From assembly GCF_022557175.1 (NCBI RefSeq), contig NZ_CP092915.1:5270001-5334000 (forward strand): a stretch of 64,000 bases of DNA, read 5' to 3'. Under the pieces are notes generated by a model. It worked only from the letters and a program-made list of their open reading frames with translations. It made no database searches and was not told the DNA's origin. Source of the stretch: Mycolicibacterium sp. YH-1 (GTDB taxonomy: Bacteria > Actinomycetota > Actinomycetes > Mycobacteriales > Mycobacteriaceae). Shown piece after piece: positions 29,919 to 39,384 of this stretch (position 1 is its first letter; each line of letters begins with the position of its first letter). The position numbers and the translations under genes are program-made.

Positions 29919-30323
29919 CTAACGCTGCGCGGTGCGACGGGCTGACTGGACGACGGTGCCGACGCGCTCAACCAGGATCGCCATCTCATAACCGATCTGG
30001 CCGATATCGCAGGTTCGGGTGGCCAGCGTGGCCAGGTGCGAACCATCACCAACCCGCATCAGCAGCAGGTAGCCGTTCTCCATCTCGACGACGGACTGCA
30101 GCACGTAGCCGCCGTCGAAGAGTTGCGCGGCACCGGCGGACAGGCTGGCCAGCCCGGAGGCGACGGCCGCGAGTTGGTCGGCGCGCTCGATGGGCATGTG
30201 GGCACTGGCCGCCATCAACAACCCGTCGGCCGACACCAGGATCGCGTGCGATACCCCGGAGACCTCGTTGGCGAACTTGGCGACCAGCCAGTCCAGTGAT
30301 TCACGCTGGGCGGAACGGGTCAT
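29919..30323 (-). CDS. Roadblock/LC7 domain protein
   Basis: A 134-residue Roadblock/LC7 protein (CvnB type), a likely GTPase-activating or docking factor for the neighbouring small GTPase. Typical motifs are [31 protein letters not shown] at the N terminus and [11 protein letters not shown] at the end. The ATG overlaps the sensor kinase stop (ATGA). Confidence 0.92.
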   Translation of the reverse strand: MTRSAQRESLDWLVAKFANEVSGVSHAILVSADGLLMAASAHMPIERADQLAAVASGLASLSAGAAQLFDGGYVLQSVVEMENGYLLLMRVGDGSHLATLATRTCDIGQIGYEMAILVERVGTVVQSARRTAQR

Positions 30324-33106
30324 TCGCTGTCTGCCTCCCTACTCTCACGGGCCTGCCGGCCAGCGTGCACTCCGCCGAAGTGGTTGCTGATGCTGGCGCG
30401 CACCGCCTCGGGGTCGCGCACCGGAAGCCCTTCTTCGTCATTGCGGCTGGTGTCATTGCGGCCGTTGTCCTGGACGCCGTTGGTGCCGTTGCGATGTCGA
30501 CCGTTGCGACCGTCATCGTCCTCGGCAGCGCCGGGCACCAGACGGGCACCGGGCTCGCGGATCGGCAGACCGTGCTCGGTGTGTTCGGCCACCGGCGCCT
30601 GCTCAGCCGCCTCCGCCGCAGACCAGCCCCGGTCCCACACCGTCTGCCAGTCGAGGTCGGTGCTGTTGGCCAGTTCGTTGGGATCGTCGATGAGCCACTC
30701 CGAGAGCATCTTGTCGAAGATGCTGCCGTCACCGCTCGCCGGTGCCGGGGCCTGCTCGGCCCGCACCGGCTCCTGCGACTGCTCCGGCTCCTGCCGCGGC
30801 GTTTGCGGCTTCGGCTCGGCGGCCTGTGCACGCGAGGCGAAGAACGCCGACGTGTCAGTCGGAGCCTGACGTTGCGGGAGCGACTGGGCGGGCATCGAGT
30901 CTTCCGGCCACTGGTCGTCCGACCACTGGCTCGACACCGGCTCGGGCGTCGGCTCCGGTGCGAGTTCCGTGAACGCCGGTGGACCGGCCGGGATGTGGGC
31001 GATCCCGCTGGCCCCCGGATCGCGTTGCGGCAGGAAGGAGACACCCGGGTCGACGTGCCCGTTTCGGTACTCCGGAGCAGCGGGCGCCGCGGGCGCAGCG
31101 GGCGCCGACTCGAATTCGGGCTCGTCCTGCGCGAACTGAGCTGGCGGGTAGCTCTCCTCGGGCTGAGCCGGCACGCCGAACGCAGGCGTGTCCATCAACC
31201 CGGCGCCACCGCGCAGCAGCAGTTCGGCCGGTACGTAGACACCGGCGGTGGTGCCCGAGTTCGGGTCACCTGCGACGGTGCTGCGCAGCCGCACGACCAG
31301 CCCGTGCTGAGCGGCGAGCCGGCCCACCACGAAGAGCCCCATGTGGCGCGCGGTGTACGGATTGACCTCACCACCGGACTGCAGTCGCGTATTCGCCACG
31401 CGCAGATCGGAATCCGTCATGCCCAAGCCGACGTCGCTGATCTCGATGACGAGGCCACCATTGCCGGTGTGCACCGCCGACACCCGCACCTGCGAGGTGG
31501 GTGGTGAGTACCGCAGCGCGTTGTCGAGGAGTTCCGCCAGCAGATGCACCAGGTCACCGGCCACCACGCCGAGCACCTCGCTGTCGGGGACCGACGCGGT
31601 GACCACGCGGGTGTAGTCCTCCACCTCGGAGGCCGCGGCGTTGATCAGCGCCGAGACCGGCACGTGGTCAGCCTGCTCGCGAGCCACCCGCGAACCGGCC
31701 AGCACCAGGAGGTTCGCGCCGTTGCGGCGCATGCGAGCCGCGAGATGGTCGAGGTGGAACAGACTTTGGAGTCGTTCGGGGTCCTCTTCGTTGCGTTCCA
31801 GGTTGTCGATCAGCGACAGCTGCTGATCGACGAGCGAGCGATTGCGCCGGGACAGCGTCTCGAACATGTCGCCGACCTGGACCTGCAGCCGGGCCTGTTC
31901 ACCGGCCAGCAGCACGGCCTGCTCGTGCAGTTCGTCGACAGCGTGCGCGACCTGTCCGATCTCCTCGGTGGTGTGCACCGGCAGCGGTTTCACCGGACCC
32001 GGCTCACCACCGGCGAGGACGCGTTCGAGTTCACGGGAGAGGTCTTCGTGGGCCACCTTGAGCGCGCCGTCGCGCAGCGTGCGCAGCGGACGGATCAGTG
32101 TCCGCGCGACCAGCGTCACGAGCAGGAGCGCCAGCAGCACCGCGGCGCCGACGATCACGGAGTCCCTAATGGCCTCCTGCCGCTTGGCCGACGCCTGATC
32201 CTCGACCCCCGTCGTCACGGCCGTGGTGGTCGAGTCGATCACCTGCGTGGCGATGTCATCGGTCGCCTGCAGCGAGGCGGTGATCTCCGGGTTGTTGACC
32301 AGCGGCACGGCCGGATCCGACATCATGGCCATCCGCTTGACCATCTCGGCCTGGAGCTTCTGAGCGTCGGCCGACCCGACACCGAGCACCTGGGCCATCC
32401 CGAACAACGTCGAGGGCTCGGTACCGGCCAGGGTGATCATCGACGTGCGAAGCTCGGGCTCGGGCAGCTCGGCACCGAGGTTCACCAGCAGCTGCTGCAT
32501 CATCATCTGCCCGCGCGCGCCCATCGCGCGGGACAGCCCGAGCCCCTCGGCGCGGATTCTCTCGTCCTCGACACGGACCGATCCGATCACTGCGTCCTCG
32601 GCGGTGAGCAGGATCGGCGCGTAGGTCGTGACCTTCTCGCGCAGCGGGATGCTGTTGGCGATGACCCGGTCCAGAAGCGCCTGGCCGCCGTCGAGCAGAT
32701 TCGTGACACCCGTGCCGACGTCGGGCACCACGTCAGTCGTCTCGAGCGCCCGGGCGAGATCCCGCTTGTTGGAGTCGAATGCGGTCAGCGCCGCCTGAGC
32801 GTCACCACCGGTGGAGTTGGCCAGCAGCGCGCCCTCGAGCGCGGCCATGTAGTTGGCGATCGCCGGCGCCATTTCGGCGCGGTCGGCGGCCAGCCGCAGA
32901 TCGCCCGCCTCATTCCAGCCCGAGTAGACCCGCAGCCCACCGAATATCCCCGCGAGGAGCAGCGGCACCAAGACGATTGCGACGACTTTCCAGCGAACCG
33001 GCCAATTGCTCATCGACCACCGAGGCGGCCGCTTCGGTGGCTGCGCCGCATGGAGATCGAATTCCGCTGCGACGGCGCCGTGTGGTTGCTGCTCGAAGGA
33101 CGTCAT
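30320..33106 (-). CDS. Conservon sensor histidine kinase with nitrate/stress-sensing domain
   Basis: A 928-residue membrane kinase (CvnA type). Order: cytoplasmic start, membrane segment (about 40-62), extracytoplasmic NIT-type helical sensor (about 65-315), second membrane segment (about 322-345), HAMP, a [12 protein letters not shown] phospho-acceptor-like region, an HATPase with [12 protein letters not shown] and ISDVGLGM boxes, and a long disordered Pro/Glu/Gln-rich tail of some 300 residues. It heads the five-gene mfp operon and has no cognate response regulator nearby, as usual for conservons. Confidence 0.92.
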   Translation of the reverse strand: MTSFEQQPHGAVAAEFDLHAAQPPKRPPRWSMSNWPVRWKVVAIVLVPLLLAGIFGGLRVYSGWNEAGDLRLAADRAEMAPAIANYMAALEGALLANSTGGDAQAALTAFDSNKRDLARALETTDVVPDVGTGVTNLLDGGQALLDRVIANSIPLREKVTTYAPILLTAEDAVIGSVRVEDERIRAEGLGLSRAMGARGQMMMQQLLVNLGAELPEPELRTSMITLAGTEPSTLFGMAQVLGVGSADAQKLQAEMVKRMAMMSDPAVPLVNNPEITASLQATDDIATQVIDSTTTAVTTGVEDQASAKRQEAIRDSVIVGAAVLLALLLVTLVARTLIRPLRTLRDGALKVAHEDLSRELERVLAGGEPGPVKPLPVHTTEEIGQVAHAVDELHEQAVLLAGEQARLQVQVGDMFETLSRRNRSLVDQQLSLIDNLERNEEDPERLQSLFHLDHLAARMRRNGANLLVLAGSRVAREQADHVPVSALINAAASEVEDYTRVVTASVPDSEVLGVVAGDLVHLLAELLDNALRYSPPTSQVRVSAVHTGNGGLVIEISDVGLGMTDSDLRVANTRLQSGGEVNPYTARHMGLFVVGRLAAQHGLVVRLRSTVAGDPNSGTTAGVYVPAELLLRGGAGLMDTPAFGVPAQPEESYPPAQFAQDEPEFESAPAAPAAPAAPEYRNGHVDPGVSFLPQRDPGASGIAHIPAGPPAFTELAPEPTPEPVSSQWSDDQWPEDSMPAQSLPQRQAPTDTSAFFASRAQAAEPKPQTPRQEPEQSQEPVRAEQAPAPASGDGSIFDKMLSEWLIDDPNELANSTDLDWQTVWDRGWSAAEAAEQAPVAEHTEHGLPIREPGARLVPGAAEDDDGRNGRHRNGTNGVQDNGRNDTSRNDEEGLPVRDPEAVRASISNHFGGVHAGRQARESREADSE

Positions 33107-33331
33107 TACAGCCCGGCCGCACTACCGGCCGCTTGTCCAAATTTCGGTGATCGCGCGTCGTTCATAAGACTTCCTGCAGCTCATTGCCCTGACATGGGCA
33201 GGCGTCATCGCCCGGCAATTGGTCGAGTATGCCAGCGAAGTGCACCCGATTCCACAATTCTTACTGAACGGACAGAGTCGTTACCGCGGCGTTGCCAGAT
33301 CGTGTGCTATACGAGCAAATGCCGATATCTA
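33107..33331. other. 225-bp intergenic region
   Basis: Lies between the end of the methyltransferase gene and the start of the mfp conservon and presumably holds the conservon promoter on the minus strand. I see no convincing -10, operator or terminator. Confidence 0.4.
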
Positions 33332-33937
33332 CTACGCCGGCCGAAGAAGCGCGACGAGGAAGTCGGAGTTCTCGGTGAACGGTCGCACATCCCAGGCGGA
33401 CAGCAGCAGTTCGGGCGCGAACCCGGCAGTCGCGGCGTCGTCGAGGAATTCGTCGAACTCGTACTCGCGACCGGCGCCGAAGCCGATGACCGCCCGGCCA
33501 TCCTGCTTGAGGTGGGCACGCAACCGGACCAGCACCTGAACTCGGGTGCTCGGGGCAAGGAATGTCATGACATTGCCTGCCGACAGGATCACGTCGAAGG
33601 GGTCGGTGATGCCGCGCGCGGGCAGGTCGAGTTCGGCGAGGTCGCCGACGAGCCAGGTCGGTCCGGGACAGTCCTGCTCGGCGGCCTCGATGAGGGTCGG
33701 GTCGACGTCGACACCGACGACGTGGTGACCGGCGGCGGCCAGATAACCGCCCAGCCGGCCGGGACCGCAGCCGGCGTCGAGGATATGGGCACCGCGCGGA
33801 GCCATCGCATCCACGAAGCGTGCCTCGCCGGCCAGGTCGTCACCGGCGCGCGCCATGGCACGGAACCGCTCGACGTACCAGTGCGAGTGTCCGGGATCGG
33901 CCGTGACCTTCTGCATCCAGTGACTCTGCGCGACCAT
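33332..33937 (-). CDS. Class I SAM-dependent methyltransferase
   Basis: A 201-residue methyltransferase with motif I HILDAGCGPGRLGGYLAAAG (about residues 45-64), GVDVDPTLIEAA for strand 2 and FDVILSAGNVMTFL. The ATG at 33937 gives a family-like N terminus (MVAQSHWMQKV), and GATAAT on the minus strand (33949-33944) is placed exactly for a leaderless start. It is divergent from trmL with only 15 bp between starts. Substrate unknown. Confidence 0.85.
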   Translation of the reverse strand: MVAQSHWMQKVTADPGHSHWYVERFRAMARAGDDLAGEARFVDAMAPRGAHILDAGCGPGRLGGYLAAAGHHVVGVDVDPTLIEAAEQDCPGPTWLVGDLAELDLPARGITDPFDVILSAGNVMTFLAPSTRVQVLVRLRAHLKQDGRAVIGFGAGREYEFDEFLDDAATAGFAPELLLSAWDVRPFTENSDFLVALLRPA

Positions 33938-33952
33938 GCGACCATTATCGCC

Positions 33953-34417
33953 GTGTTCAAGGTGATGTTCTATTCGCCCCGCATCGCGCCCAACACGGGC
34001 AACGCGATCCGGATGGTCGCCGCGACCGGCTGCGAATTGCATCTCGTCGAACCGCTGGGATTCGACCTCACCGAACCGAAGTTGCGCCGCGCCGGGCTGG
34101 ACTACCACGACCTGGCCTCGGTGACCGTGCATCCGGATCTGGACGCCGCCTGGACGGCCGTCATGCCCGCGCGAGTGTTCGCGTTCACCGCGCACGCCGA
34201 CAGTTCGTTCGCCGACGTGGACTACGTACCCGGCGACGTCCTGTTGTTCGGTCCCGAGCCGACGGGCCTGGCCGCCGACACGCTCGCCGACCCCCACATC
34301 ACCACCCGGGTGCGCATCCCCATGCTCGCGGGCCGGCGGTCGTTGAACCTGTCGAATGCCGCGGCGGTGGTGGTGTACGAGGCCTGGCGCCAGCAGGGTT
34401 TCACCGGCGCCATCTGA
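33953..34417 (+). CDS. trmL: tRNA (cytidine/uridine-2'-O-)-methyltransferase, SpoU family
   Basis: A 154-residue SpoU/TrmL SPOUT methyltransferase modifying the wobble nucleotide of tRNALeu. Motifs are PRIAPNTGNAIR at the N terminus, VLLFGPEPTGL near residue 97 and the knot MLAGRRSLNLSNAAAVVVYEAWRQ. The GTG at 33953 corresponds to the start of Rv3366. It converges on the nitroreductase gene with a 6-bp gap. Confidence 0.93.
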   Translation: MFKVMFYSPRIAPNTGNAIRMVAATGCELHLVEPLGFDLTEPKLRRAGLDYHDLASVTVHPDLDAAWTAVMPARVFAFTAHADSSFADVDYVPGDVLLFGPEPTGLAADTLADPHITTRVRIPMLAGRRSLNLSNAAAVVVYEAWRQQGFTGAI

Positions 34418-34423
34418 GGCGAT

Positions 34424-35077
34424 CTACCAGGTGTTCCAGTGGGTGAGCTGCTCGGCGGGCAGCCGCTTGGCCGGCTTGAAGTCGGTGCCCTTGGTGTAGG
34501 CGATCGGGAACAGCCCGCCCTGGGCGTAGGTGTCGAACGGAATTCCCAGGATCTCGGCGGCCTGCTTCTCACCGTCACCGAGCAGGTGCAGCGTCGTCCA
34601 CGCCGAGCCCAGCCCACGGGACCGCAATGCCAGCATCATGCTCCACGCGGCGGGAAGCAGCGACCCCCAGTACGACGCGCCGATGCCCGCGGGTGCACCG
34701 TCTGGCCGGCCCTCCAGGCACGGGATCATCATCACCGGGACCTCATGCAGATGCTCGTTGAGGTACTTCGCGGAACTCTTCACCGCGCCGATCTGCTCGT
34801 CGCGGATGTCCCCGCGCTCAAGGTCGGGCAGATCCAGGTAAGGCGTGGCGGCGACGCGGTAGATCTCGGCGAGGGCCTTCTTCTTCTCCGGGTCGTCCAC
34901 GAACATCCACTGCCAGCCCTGAGCGTTCGATCCGGTGGGCGCCTGCAACGCCAGATCCAGGCACTCCATCAACACTTCACGCGGTACCGGCTTCTCCAGG
35001 TCAAGGCGTTTGCGGACCGACCGCGTAGAGGTCAGGAGTTCATCGACGGTGAGATTCAGCGTGCTCGAAGTCGTCAT
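34424..35077 (-). CDS. Nitroreductase family protein
   Basis: A 217-residue FMN nitroreductase-fold protein matching Rv3368c. Landmarks are SVRKRLDLEKPVPREVL, QAPTGSNAQGWQWMFVDD and GLGSAWTTLHLLG. TAGTCT on the minus strand (35089-35084) lies exactly 7 nt before the ATG, so the mRNA should be leaderless. It is divergent from the PPOX gene with overlapping -10 boxes. Confidence 0.9.
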   Translation of the reverse strand: MTTSSTLNLTVDELLTSTRSVRKRLDLEKPVPREVLMECLDLALQAPTGSNAQGWQWMFVDDPEKKKALAEIYRVAATPYLDLPDLERGDIRDEQIGAVKSSAKYLNEHLHEVPVMMIPCLEGRPDGAPAGIGASYWGSLLPAAWSMMLALRSRGLGSAWTTLHLLGDGEKQAAEILGIPFDTYAQGGLFPIAYTKGTDFKPAKRLPAEQLTHWNTW

Positions 35078-35083
35078 GACCGG

Positions 35084-35093
35084 AGACTACATT
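35084..35093. promoter_or_regulatory. Bidirectional promoter with overlapping -10 boxes
   Basis: TACATT on plus (35088-35093) and TAGTCT on minus (35089-35084) are both TANNNT and share the dinucleotide TA. Predicted +1 positions are 35100 and 35077, at or one base before the two start codons. The whole 23-bp gap is thus a compact divergent promoter for two leaderless mRNAs. Confidence 0.65.
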
Positions 35094-35100
35094 CGCGCTT

Positions 35101-35511
35101 ATGAGCGCTGACCTGACCCCGGATGTGACCGATCGCCTGTCCGCCGCCCACTTCGCCTGGCTTACCACGGTCGCGAAATCGGGCCAGCCCGTGCCGAAGT
35201 TGATCTGGTTGCACTTCGACGGCACTGCGTTGTTCGTCTACACGATGCCCAGCGCGGCGAAGGTGGCGCACATCAGGCAGCGCCCGAAGGTAAGTGTGAA
35301 TCTCGACTCGGACGGCAGCGGCGGCGGCATCATCGTCATCGGCGGGGAGGCCACCGTCGACGCCGAGGGTGTCGACTGCCGAGAGGACGGCCCCTACTGG
35401 GCGAAGTTCGGTCCGTCGGCCGACCAGTTTGGGCTCACCGAGTCGATGGGCGACTACAGCACCCGCATCAGGATCAGCATCGACAAGGTGTGGACCACGC
35501 CCACCGCTTGA
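35101..35511 (+). CDS. PPOX-class (F420/flavin-binding split-barrel) oxidoreductase
   Basis: A 136-residue split beta-barrel protein of the pyridoxamine-phosphate-oxidase-like class, matching Rv3369. It has HFAWLTTVAKSGQPVPKLIWLHFDG, KVAHIRQRPKVSVNLD and a C-terminal STRIRISIDKVWTTP strand. Members bind F420, FMN or heme; which applies here is not evident. Probably leaderless, with TACATT ending 7 nt upstream. Confidence 0.88.
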   Translation: MSADLTPDVTDRLSAAHFAWLTTVAKSGQPVPKLIWLHFDGTALFVYTMPSAAKVAHIRQRPKVSVNLDSDGSGGGIIVIGGEATVDAEGVDCREDGPYWAKFGPSADQFGLTESMGDYSTRIRISIDKVWTTPTA

Positions 35512-35523
35512 CCCCCGGCTCGC

Positions 35524-35578
35524 GAGAATGCGCTGAGGGTCGTGATTCGTCGGGAATCACGACCCTCAGCGCAGTCTC
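35524..35578. terminator. Bidirectional terminator hairpin
   Basis: A perfect 20-bp stem (35529-35548 with 35554-35573) around a 5-nt loop, extended by GAGA/TCTC across one mismatch. It lies between the convergent PPOX and small secreted-protein genes. Confidence 0.8.
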
Positions 35579-35593
35579 AACGCCCGGCTGCCT

Positions 35594-35839
35594 TTACGCC
35601 TCGTCCCCGCCGGTGAGGTAGGTGATGTAGGCGGGGCCGTGGTTGTGGTACCAGCCCGGCATGACGGTCGGCGCCGGGTCGGCGTAGGTCTGCGGGCTGA
35701 AGAAGTTTCCGGAGCCGCTGGGCTCCTGGCCGCCGAGGCTCTGAGCGTGGGCCATGCCGGACATTCCCAGGACCGCACCGGCGAAGATGCCGGCGGCCAC
35801 GATCGGGAGGACGAAGATGCGGGCGATGGTGGTGGTCAT
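35594..35839 (-). CDS. Small secreted protein
   Basis: An 81-residue protein with a strong signal peptide (TIARIFVLPIVAAGIFAGAVLGMSGMAHA, cleavage after AHA near residue 32). The mature part is about 49 residues, Pro/Gly/Tyr-rich, with TVMPGWYHNHGPAYITYL. AGAAGGA lies 8 nt before the ATG. Family not recognised; similar short exported proteins are common in mycobacteria. Confidence 0.75.
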   Translation of the reverse strand: MTTTIARIFVLPIVAAGIFAGAVLGMSGMAHAQSLGGQEPSGSGNFFSPQTYADPAPTVMPGWYHNHGPAYITYLTGGDEA

Positions 35840-36009
35840 GTCGTGAATCCTTCTGTGCGAGTGGACTTTTTGGCCTGCTTGCCGGTGTGTTCCGGCGATG
35901 AGACAACTATGTCGCGATCTCGACTCGGGGTCTGTCGGGCGACCGGTGGATGCACCGGGTGAATCCCATGTCCACCGATCGGGGGACAGCGCGCAGGCGC
36001 GTCTGCGCG

Positions 36010-39000
36010 CTACTGGAAGTCGCGCGACTTCGAGGCCACGCGCATGTCCATGGCGCGCATCTGGTCGGCGACCACGGTGACGGCCCCGGTCGCGTTCTGC
36101 ACGATCCCGCGCACCACCAGGGCCGACGCGGTCTGCGCCAGCTTGCGATGCCGTCCCCACACGCCGCGCGAGCACAGCACGTTGACCATTCCGGTCTCGT
36201 CCTCCAGGTTCATGAACGTCACCCCCTGCGCCGTCGCCGGGCGCTGCCGATGCGTCACCGCACCCGCGACCAGGACCCGGGTTCCGTCGGGCACCGACAA
36301 CAGTCGGTTGGCCGGCACCACGCCTAGCTGCTCGAGACGCTCCCGCAGGAACTGCACGGGATGGCTGTCCGGTGAGACACCGGTGGCCCACACGTCGGCG
36401 GCGACGAGTTCCAGTGCCGTCATCCCCGGCAGGGACGGGACGTGCGACGACGACCCGACGCCGGGCAATCGGTCGGGTCGCTGGGTGGCGGCGGCCCCTG
36501 CGGCCCACAGCCCCTCGCGCCGGGACACCCCGAAGCAGTTCAGCGCCCCCGCCGTGGCGAGCGCCTCGGTCTGCGGTACTGACAGCTGCACCCGGCCAGC
36601 CAGGTCGACCAGGGATACGAACGGCCCGTTGGCGTTTCGTTCGTCGACGATACGCTCGGCCAGGTCGGTGCCGATGTTTCGGACCGAGCCGAGCCCCAAC
36701 CGGACGTCGAGACCGCAGTTCTCCAACGTGGCGTGCGCAAGGCTGGCGTTCGCGTCCGGCCCGTGCACGACGACGCCGTGGCGCCGCGCATCGGCAACCA
36801 ACGACTGCGGCGAGTAGAAGCCCATCGGCTGCGCCCGCAGCAATGCCGCGCAGAACACCGCCGGATGGTGCAGTTTGAACCACGACGAATAGAACACCAG
36901 CGAGGCGAAGCTCAACGAATGGCTCTCGGGGAAGCCAAAGTTGGCGAAGGCCTCCAGCTTCTCGTAGATGCGGTCGGCCACCGTGCCGGTGATGCCGTGT
37001 CTGGTTTGCATGCCGGCATAGAAGCGGTCGCGCAGCCTGCGCATCTTGTCAGTGGAGCGCTTGGACCCCATTGCCCTGCGCAACTGGTCTGCCTCGGCCG
37101 CGGAGAAGCCCGCGCAGTCGACGGCAAGTTGCATGAGCTGCTCCTGGAACAGCGGTATTCCCAACGTCTTGCGCAGCGCCGGTTCCATCGACGGGTGGTC
37201 GTAGGTGACCGCCTCCTCCCCATTGCGGCGCCGGATGTAGGGGTGCACCGACCCGCCTTGAATGGGCCCGGGCCGGATGAGCGCCACCTCGACCACCAGG
37301 TCGTAGAAAACCCGCGGTTTCAACCTGGGCAGCGTGGCCATCTGCGCGCGGGACTCCACCTGGAACACCCCGATCGAGTCGGCGCGCTGCAGCATCTCGT
37401 ACACGCCCGCCTCGGAGAGATCCAGCCTCGACAGGTCGACCTCGATGCCCTTGTGCTCGGCGGTCAGGTCGATGGCGTAGTGCAGAGCCGAGAGCATGCC
37501 AAGGCCCAGCAGGTCGAACTTCACCAAACCGATTGCCGCGCAGTCATCCTTGTCCCACTGCAGCACGCTGCGGTTCTCCATGCGCGCCCACTCCACCGGA
37601 CACACGTCGGCGATGGGACGGTCGCAGATCACCATGCCGCCGGAGTGGATGCCCATATGCCGGGGTAGGTTCTTGATCTGCAACGCCAGATCGATCACCG
37701 GCTTCGGGATCTCCTCGACATCCGGCGAGTCGGGCAGGCCGTTCCACCGGCTGATGTGCTTGCTCCAGGCGTCCTGCTGGCCTTGGGAGAATCCGAGCGC
37801 GCGGGCCATATCGCGCACCGCACTACGGCCCCGGTAAGTGATGACGTTGGCGACCTGTGCGGCGTAGTCGCGGCCGTACCGGTCGTAGACGTATTGAATC
37901 GCCTTCTCCCGCAGGTCTGATTCGATGTCGATATCGATATCGGGCGGCCCGTCGCGCGCCGGCGAGAGAAACCGTTCGAACAGCAGGTCGTTGGCGACCG
38001 GGTCGACGTTGGTGACACCCAGCGCGTAGCAGACCGCCGAGTTCGCCGCCGACCCTCGGCCCTGGGCCAGGATCGCGTTCTCGCGACAGAACCGGGTGAT
38101 GTCGTGCACCACCAGGAAGTAACCCGGGAAGTTCAACTGGTTGATGACCTTGAGCTCATGCTCGATCTGCGCGTACGCGCGCGCGGCCCGTTCGGGCGGA
38201 CCGTACCGGTTGCGCGCGCCGGTAATCGTCAGGTGCCGCAACCAGCTTCCCTCGGTGTGCCCGTCGGGCACCTCGAAGGGCGGCAGCCTCGGGGCGATGA
38301 GCGCCAGGCCGAACGCGCACTGTTCACCGAGATCCGCTGCGGCGGTGACGACCTCGGGACAGTGCGAGAACAGTCGCGCCATCTCCTCCCCCGAGCGCAG
38401 ATGCGATCCGCCCAGCGGCGCCAACCACCCCGCCGCCTCGTCCATCGAGTTCCGTGCACGGATGGCGCCCATCGCCATGGCCAGCCGGCCCCGTGAGGGT
38501 TCGGCGAAGTGCGCGGCGGTGGTGGCGACGACGCCGACCCCGAAGCGGGGTGCGAGCCCGGCCAGCACGGCGTTGCGCTCATCGTCGTGCGGATGACCGT
38601 GTCGGGTCACCTCCACGCTGACCCGGTCGGCGCCGAACCGGTCCACCAGATCAGCGAGCGCGGCCCCGGCCGCCTCCGGCCCGCCCGTCGAGAGCGCTTG
38701 GCGGACATGACCCTTGCGACACCCGGTGAGGATGTGCCAGTGCCCACCAGCGGCCTCAGCCAGCGTGTCGTAGTCGTAGCGCGGCTTGCCCTTCTCCCCG
38801 CCCGCCAGGTGTGCCCTGGCGAGTTCGCGGGACAGCCGCCGGTACCCCTCCGGCCCACGCGCCAGCACCAGCAGATGCGGCCCCGGCGGATCGGGGTCCT
38901 CTGTGCGCGCGACGTTACTCAGCGACAGCTCCGCACCGAACACCGTGGACACGTCGAGTTCGCGGGCGGCCTCGGCGAACCGCACCACCCCATAGAGCCC

Positions 39001-39306
39001 GTCGTGATCGGTCAGCGCTATGGACCGAAGGTCGAGCCGGGCGGCCTCCTCCACGAGTTCCTCGGGTGTGCTGGCCCCATCGAGGAAGCTGTACGCGGAG
39101 TGGGCGTGCAGTTCGGCATACGGGACTGACGCCCCCGTGCCCGCGGGCCTGTCCACCGGCTCGTAGGCACCCCGCTTGCGCGACCAGGCCGGGCTGTCAC
39201 CGCCGTCACCCACGGGCTCCTCGAGTGGCATGCCCGCCCGGCGGGGCTTGCCACCAAGGACTCGCTCCATCTCGGCCCAGCTCGGCGGTCCGTTGTGCCA
39301 ACCCAC
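36010..39306 (-). CDS. dnaE2: Error-prone DNA polymerase III alpha subunit
   Basis: A 1098-residue C-family polymerase of the DnaE2/ImuC type, responsible for SOS mutagenesis together with ImuA'/ImuB encoded elsewhere. The PHP domain begins YAELHAHSAYSFLDGASTPEEL; the catalytic region includes GRGSAANSAVCYALG and PDIDIDIESD; a helix-hairpin-helix and an OB fold follow. The GTG at 39306 (VGWHNGPPSWAEMERVL) matches the M. tuberculosis start. The longer form from 39342 would run through the SOS box and promoter. Predicted +1 is at 39307, so the transcript is essentially leaderless. Confidence 0.96.
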   Translation of the reverse strand: MGWHNGPPSWAEMERVLGGKPRRAGMPLEEPVGDGGDSPAWSRKRGAYEPVDRPAGTGASVPYAELHAHSAYSFLDGASTPEELVEEAARLDLRSIALTDHDGLYGVVRFAEAARELDVSTVFGAELSLSNVARTEDPDPPGPHLLVLARGPEGYRRLSRELARAHLAGGEKGKPRYDYDTLAEAAGGHWHILTGCRKGHVRQALSTGGPEAAGAALADLVDRFGADRVSVEVTRHGHPHDDERNAVLAGLAPRFGVGVVATTAAHFAEPSRGRLAMAMGAIRARNSMDEAAGWLAPLGGSHLRSGEEMARLFSHCPEVVTAAADLGEQCAFGLALIAPRLPPFEVPDGHTEGSWLRHLTITGARNRYGPPERAARAYAQIEHELKVINQLNFPGYFLVVHDITRFCRENAILAQGRGSAANSAVCYALGVTNVDPVANDLLFERFLSPARDGPPDIDIDIESDLREKAIQYVYDRYGRDYAAQVANVITYRGRSAVRDMARALGFSQGQQDAWSKHISRWNGLPDSPDVEEIPKPVIDLALQIKNLPRHMGIHSGGMVICDRPIADVCPVEWARMENRSVLQWDKDDCAAIGLVKFDLLGLGMLSALHYAIDLTAEHKGIEVDLSRLDLSEAGVYEMLQRADSIGVFQVESRAQMATLPRLKPRVFYDLVVEVALIRPGPIQGGSVHPYIRRRNGEEAVTYDHPSMEPALRKTLGIPLFQEQLMQLAVDCAGFSAAEADQLRRAMGSKRSTDKMRRLRDRFYAGMQTRHGITGTVADRIYEKLEAFANFGFPESHSLSFASLVFYSSWFKLHHPAVFCAALLRAQPMGFYSPQSLVADARRHGVVVHGPDANASLAHATLENCGLDVRLGLGSVRNIGTDLAERIVDERNANGPFVSLVDLAGRVQLSVPQTEALATAGALNCFGVSRREGLWAAGAAATQRPDRLPGVGSSSHVPSLPGMTALELVAADVWATGVSPDSHPVQFLRERLEQLGVVPANRLLSVPDGTRVLVAGAVTHRQRPATAQGVTFMNLEDETGMVNVLCSRGVWGRHRKLAQTASALVVRGIVQNATGAVTVVADQMRAMDMRVASKSRDFQ

Positions 39307-39313
39307 GCCCCCC

Positions 39314-39335
39314 AGCCTATCGAACAGATGTTCGA
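39314..39335 (-). promoter_or_regulatory. SOS box plus -10 of dnaE2
   Basis: Perfect mycobacterial LexA box TCGAAC-AGAT-GTTCGA (39320-39335), directly abutting a TAGGCT -10 (39319-39314 on the minus strand) that predicts +1 at 39307. LexA bound here would block RNA polymerase, giving damage-inducible dnaE2. Confidence 0.92.
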
Positions 39336-39372
39336 TACGCACCGAGTCGAACTAAGACAAAGGTTGAGACGA

Positions 39373-39378
39373 TAGGTT
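39373..39378 (+). promoter_or_regulatory. -10 element of leaderless histidine phosphatase mRNA
   Basis: TAGGTT is TANNNT and places +1 exactly at the ATG at 39385, which decides against the GTG three bases upstream. Confidence 0.65.
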
Positions 39379-39384
39379 CAGGTG

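Noticed and set aside
31544..33952. Long upstream extension of the trmL frame
   Set aside because: Runs antisense through the sensor kinase and methyltransferase genes; TrmL homology begins only at 33953.
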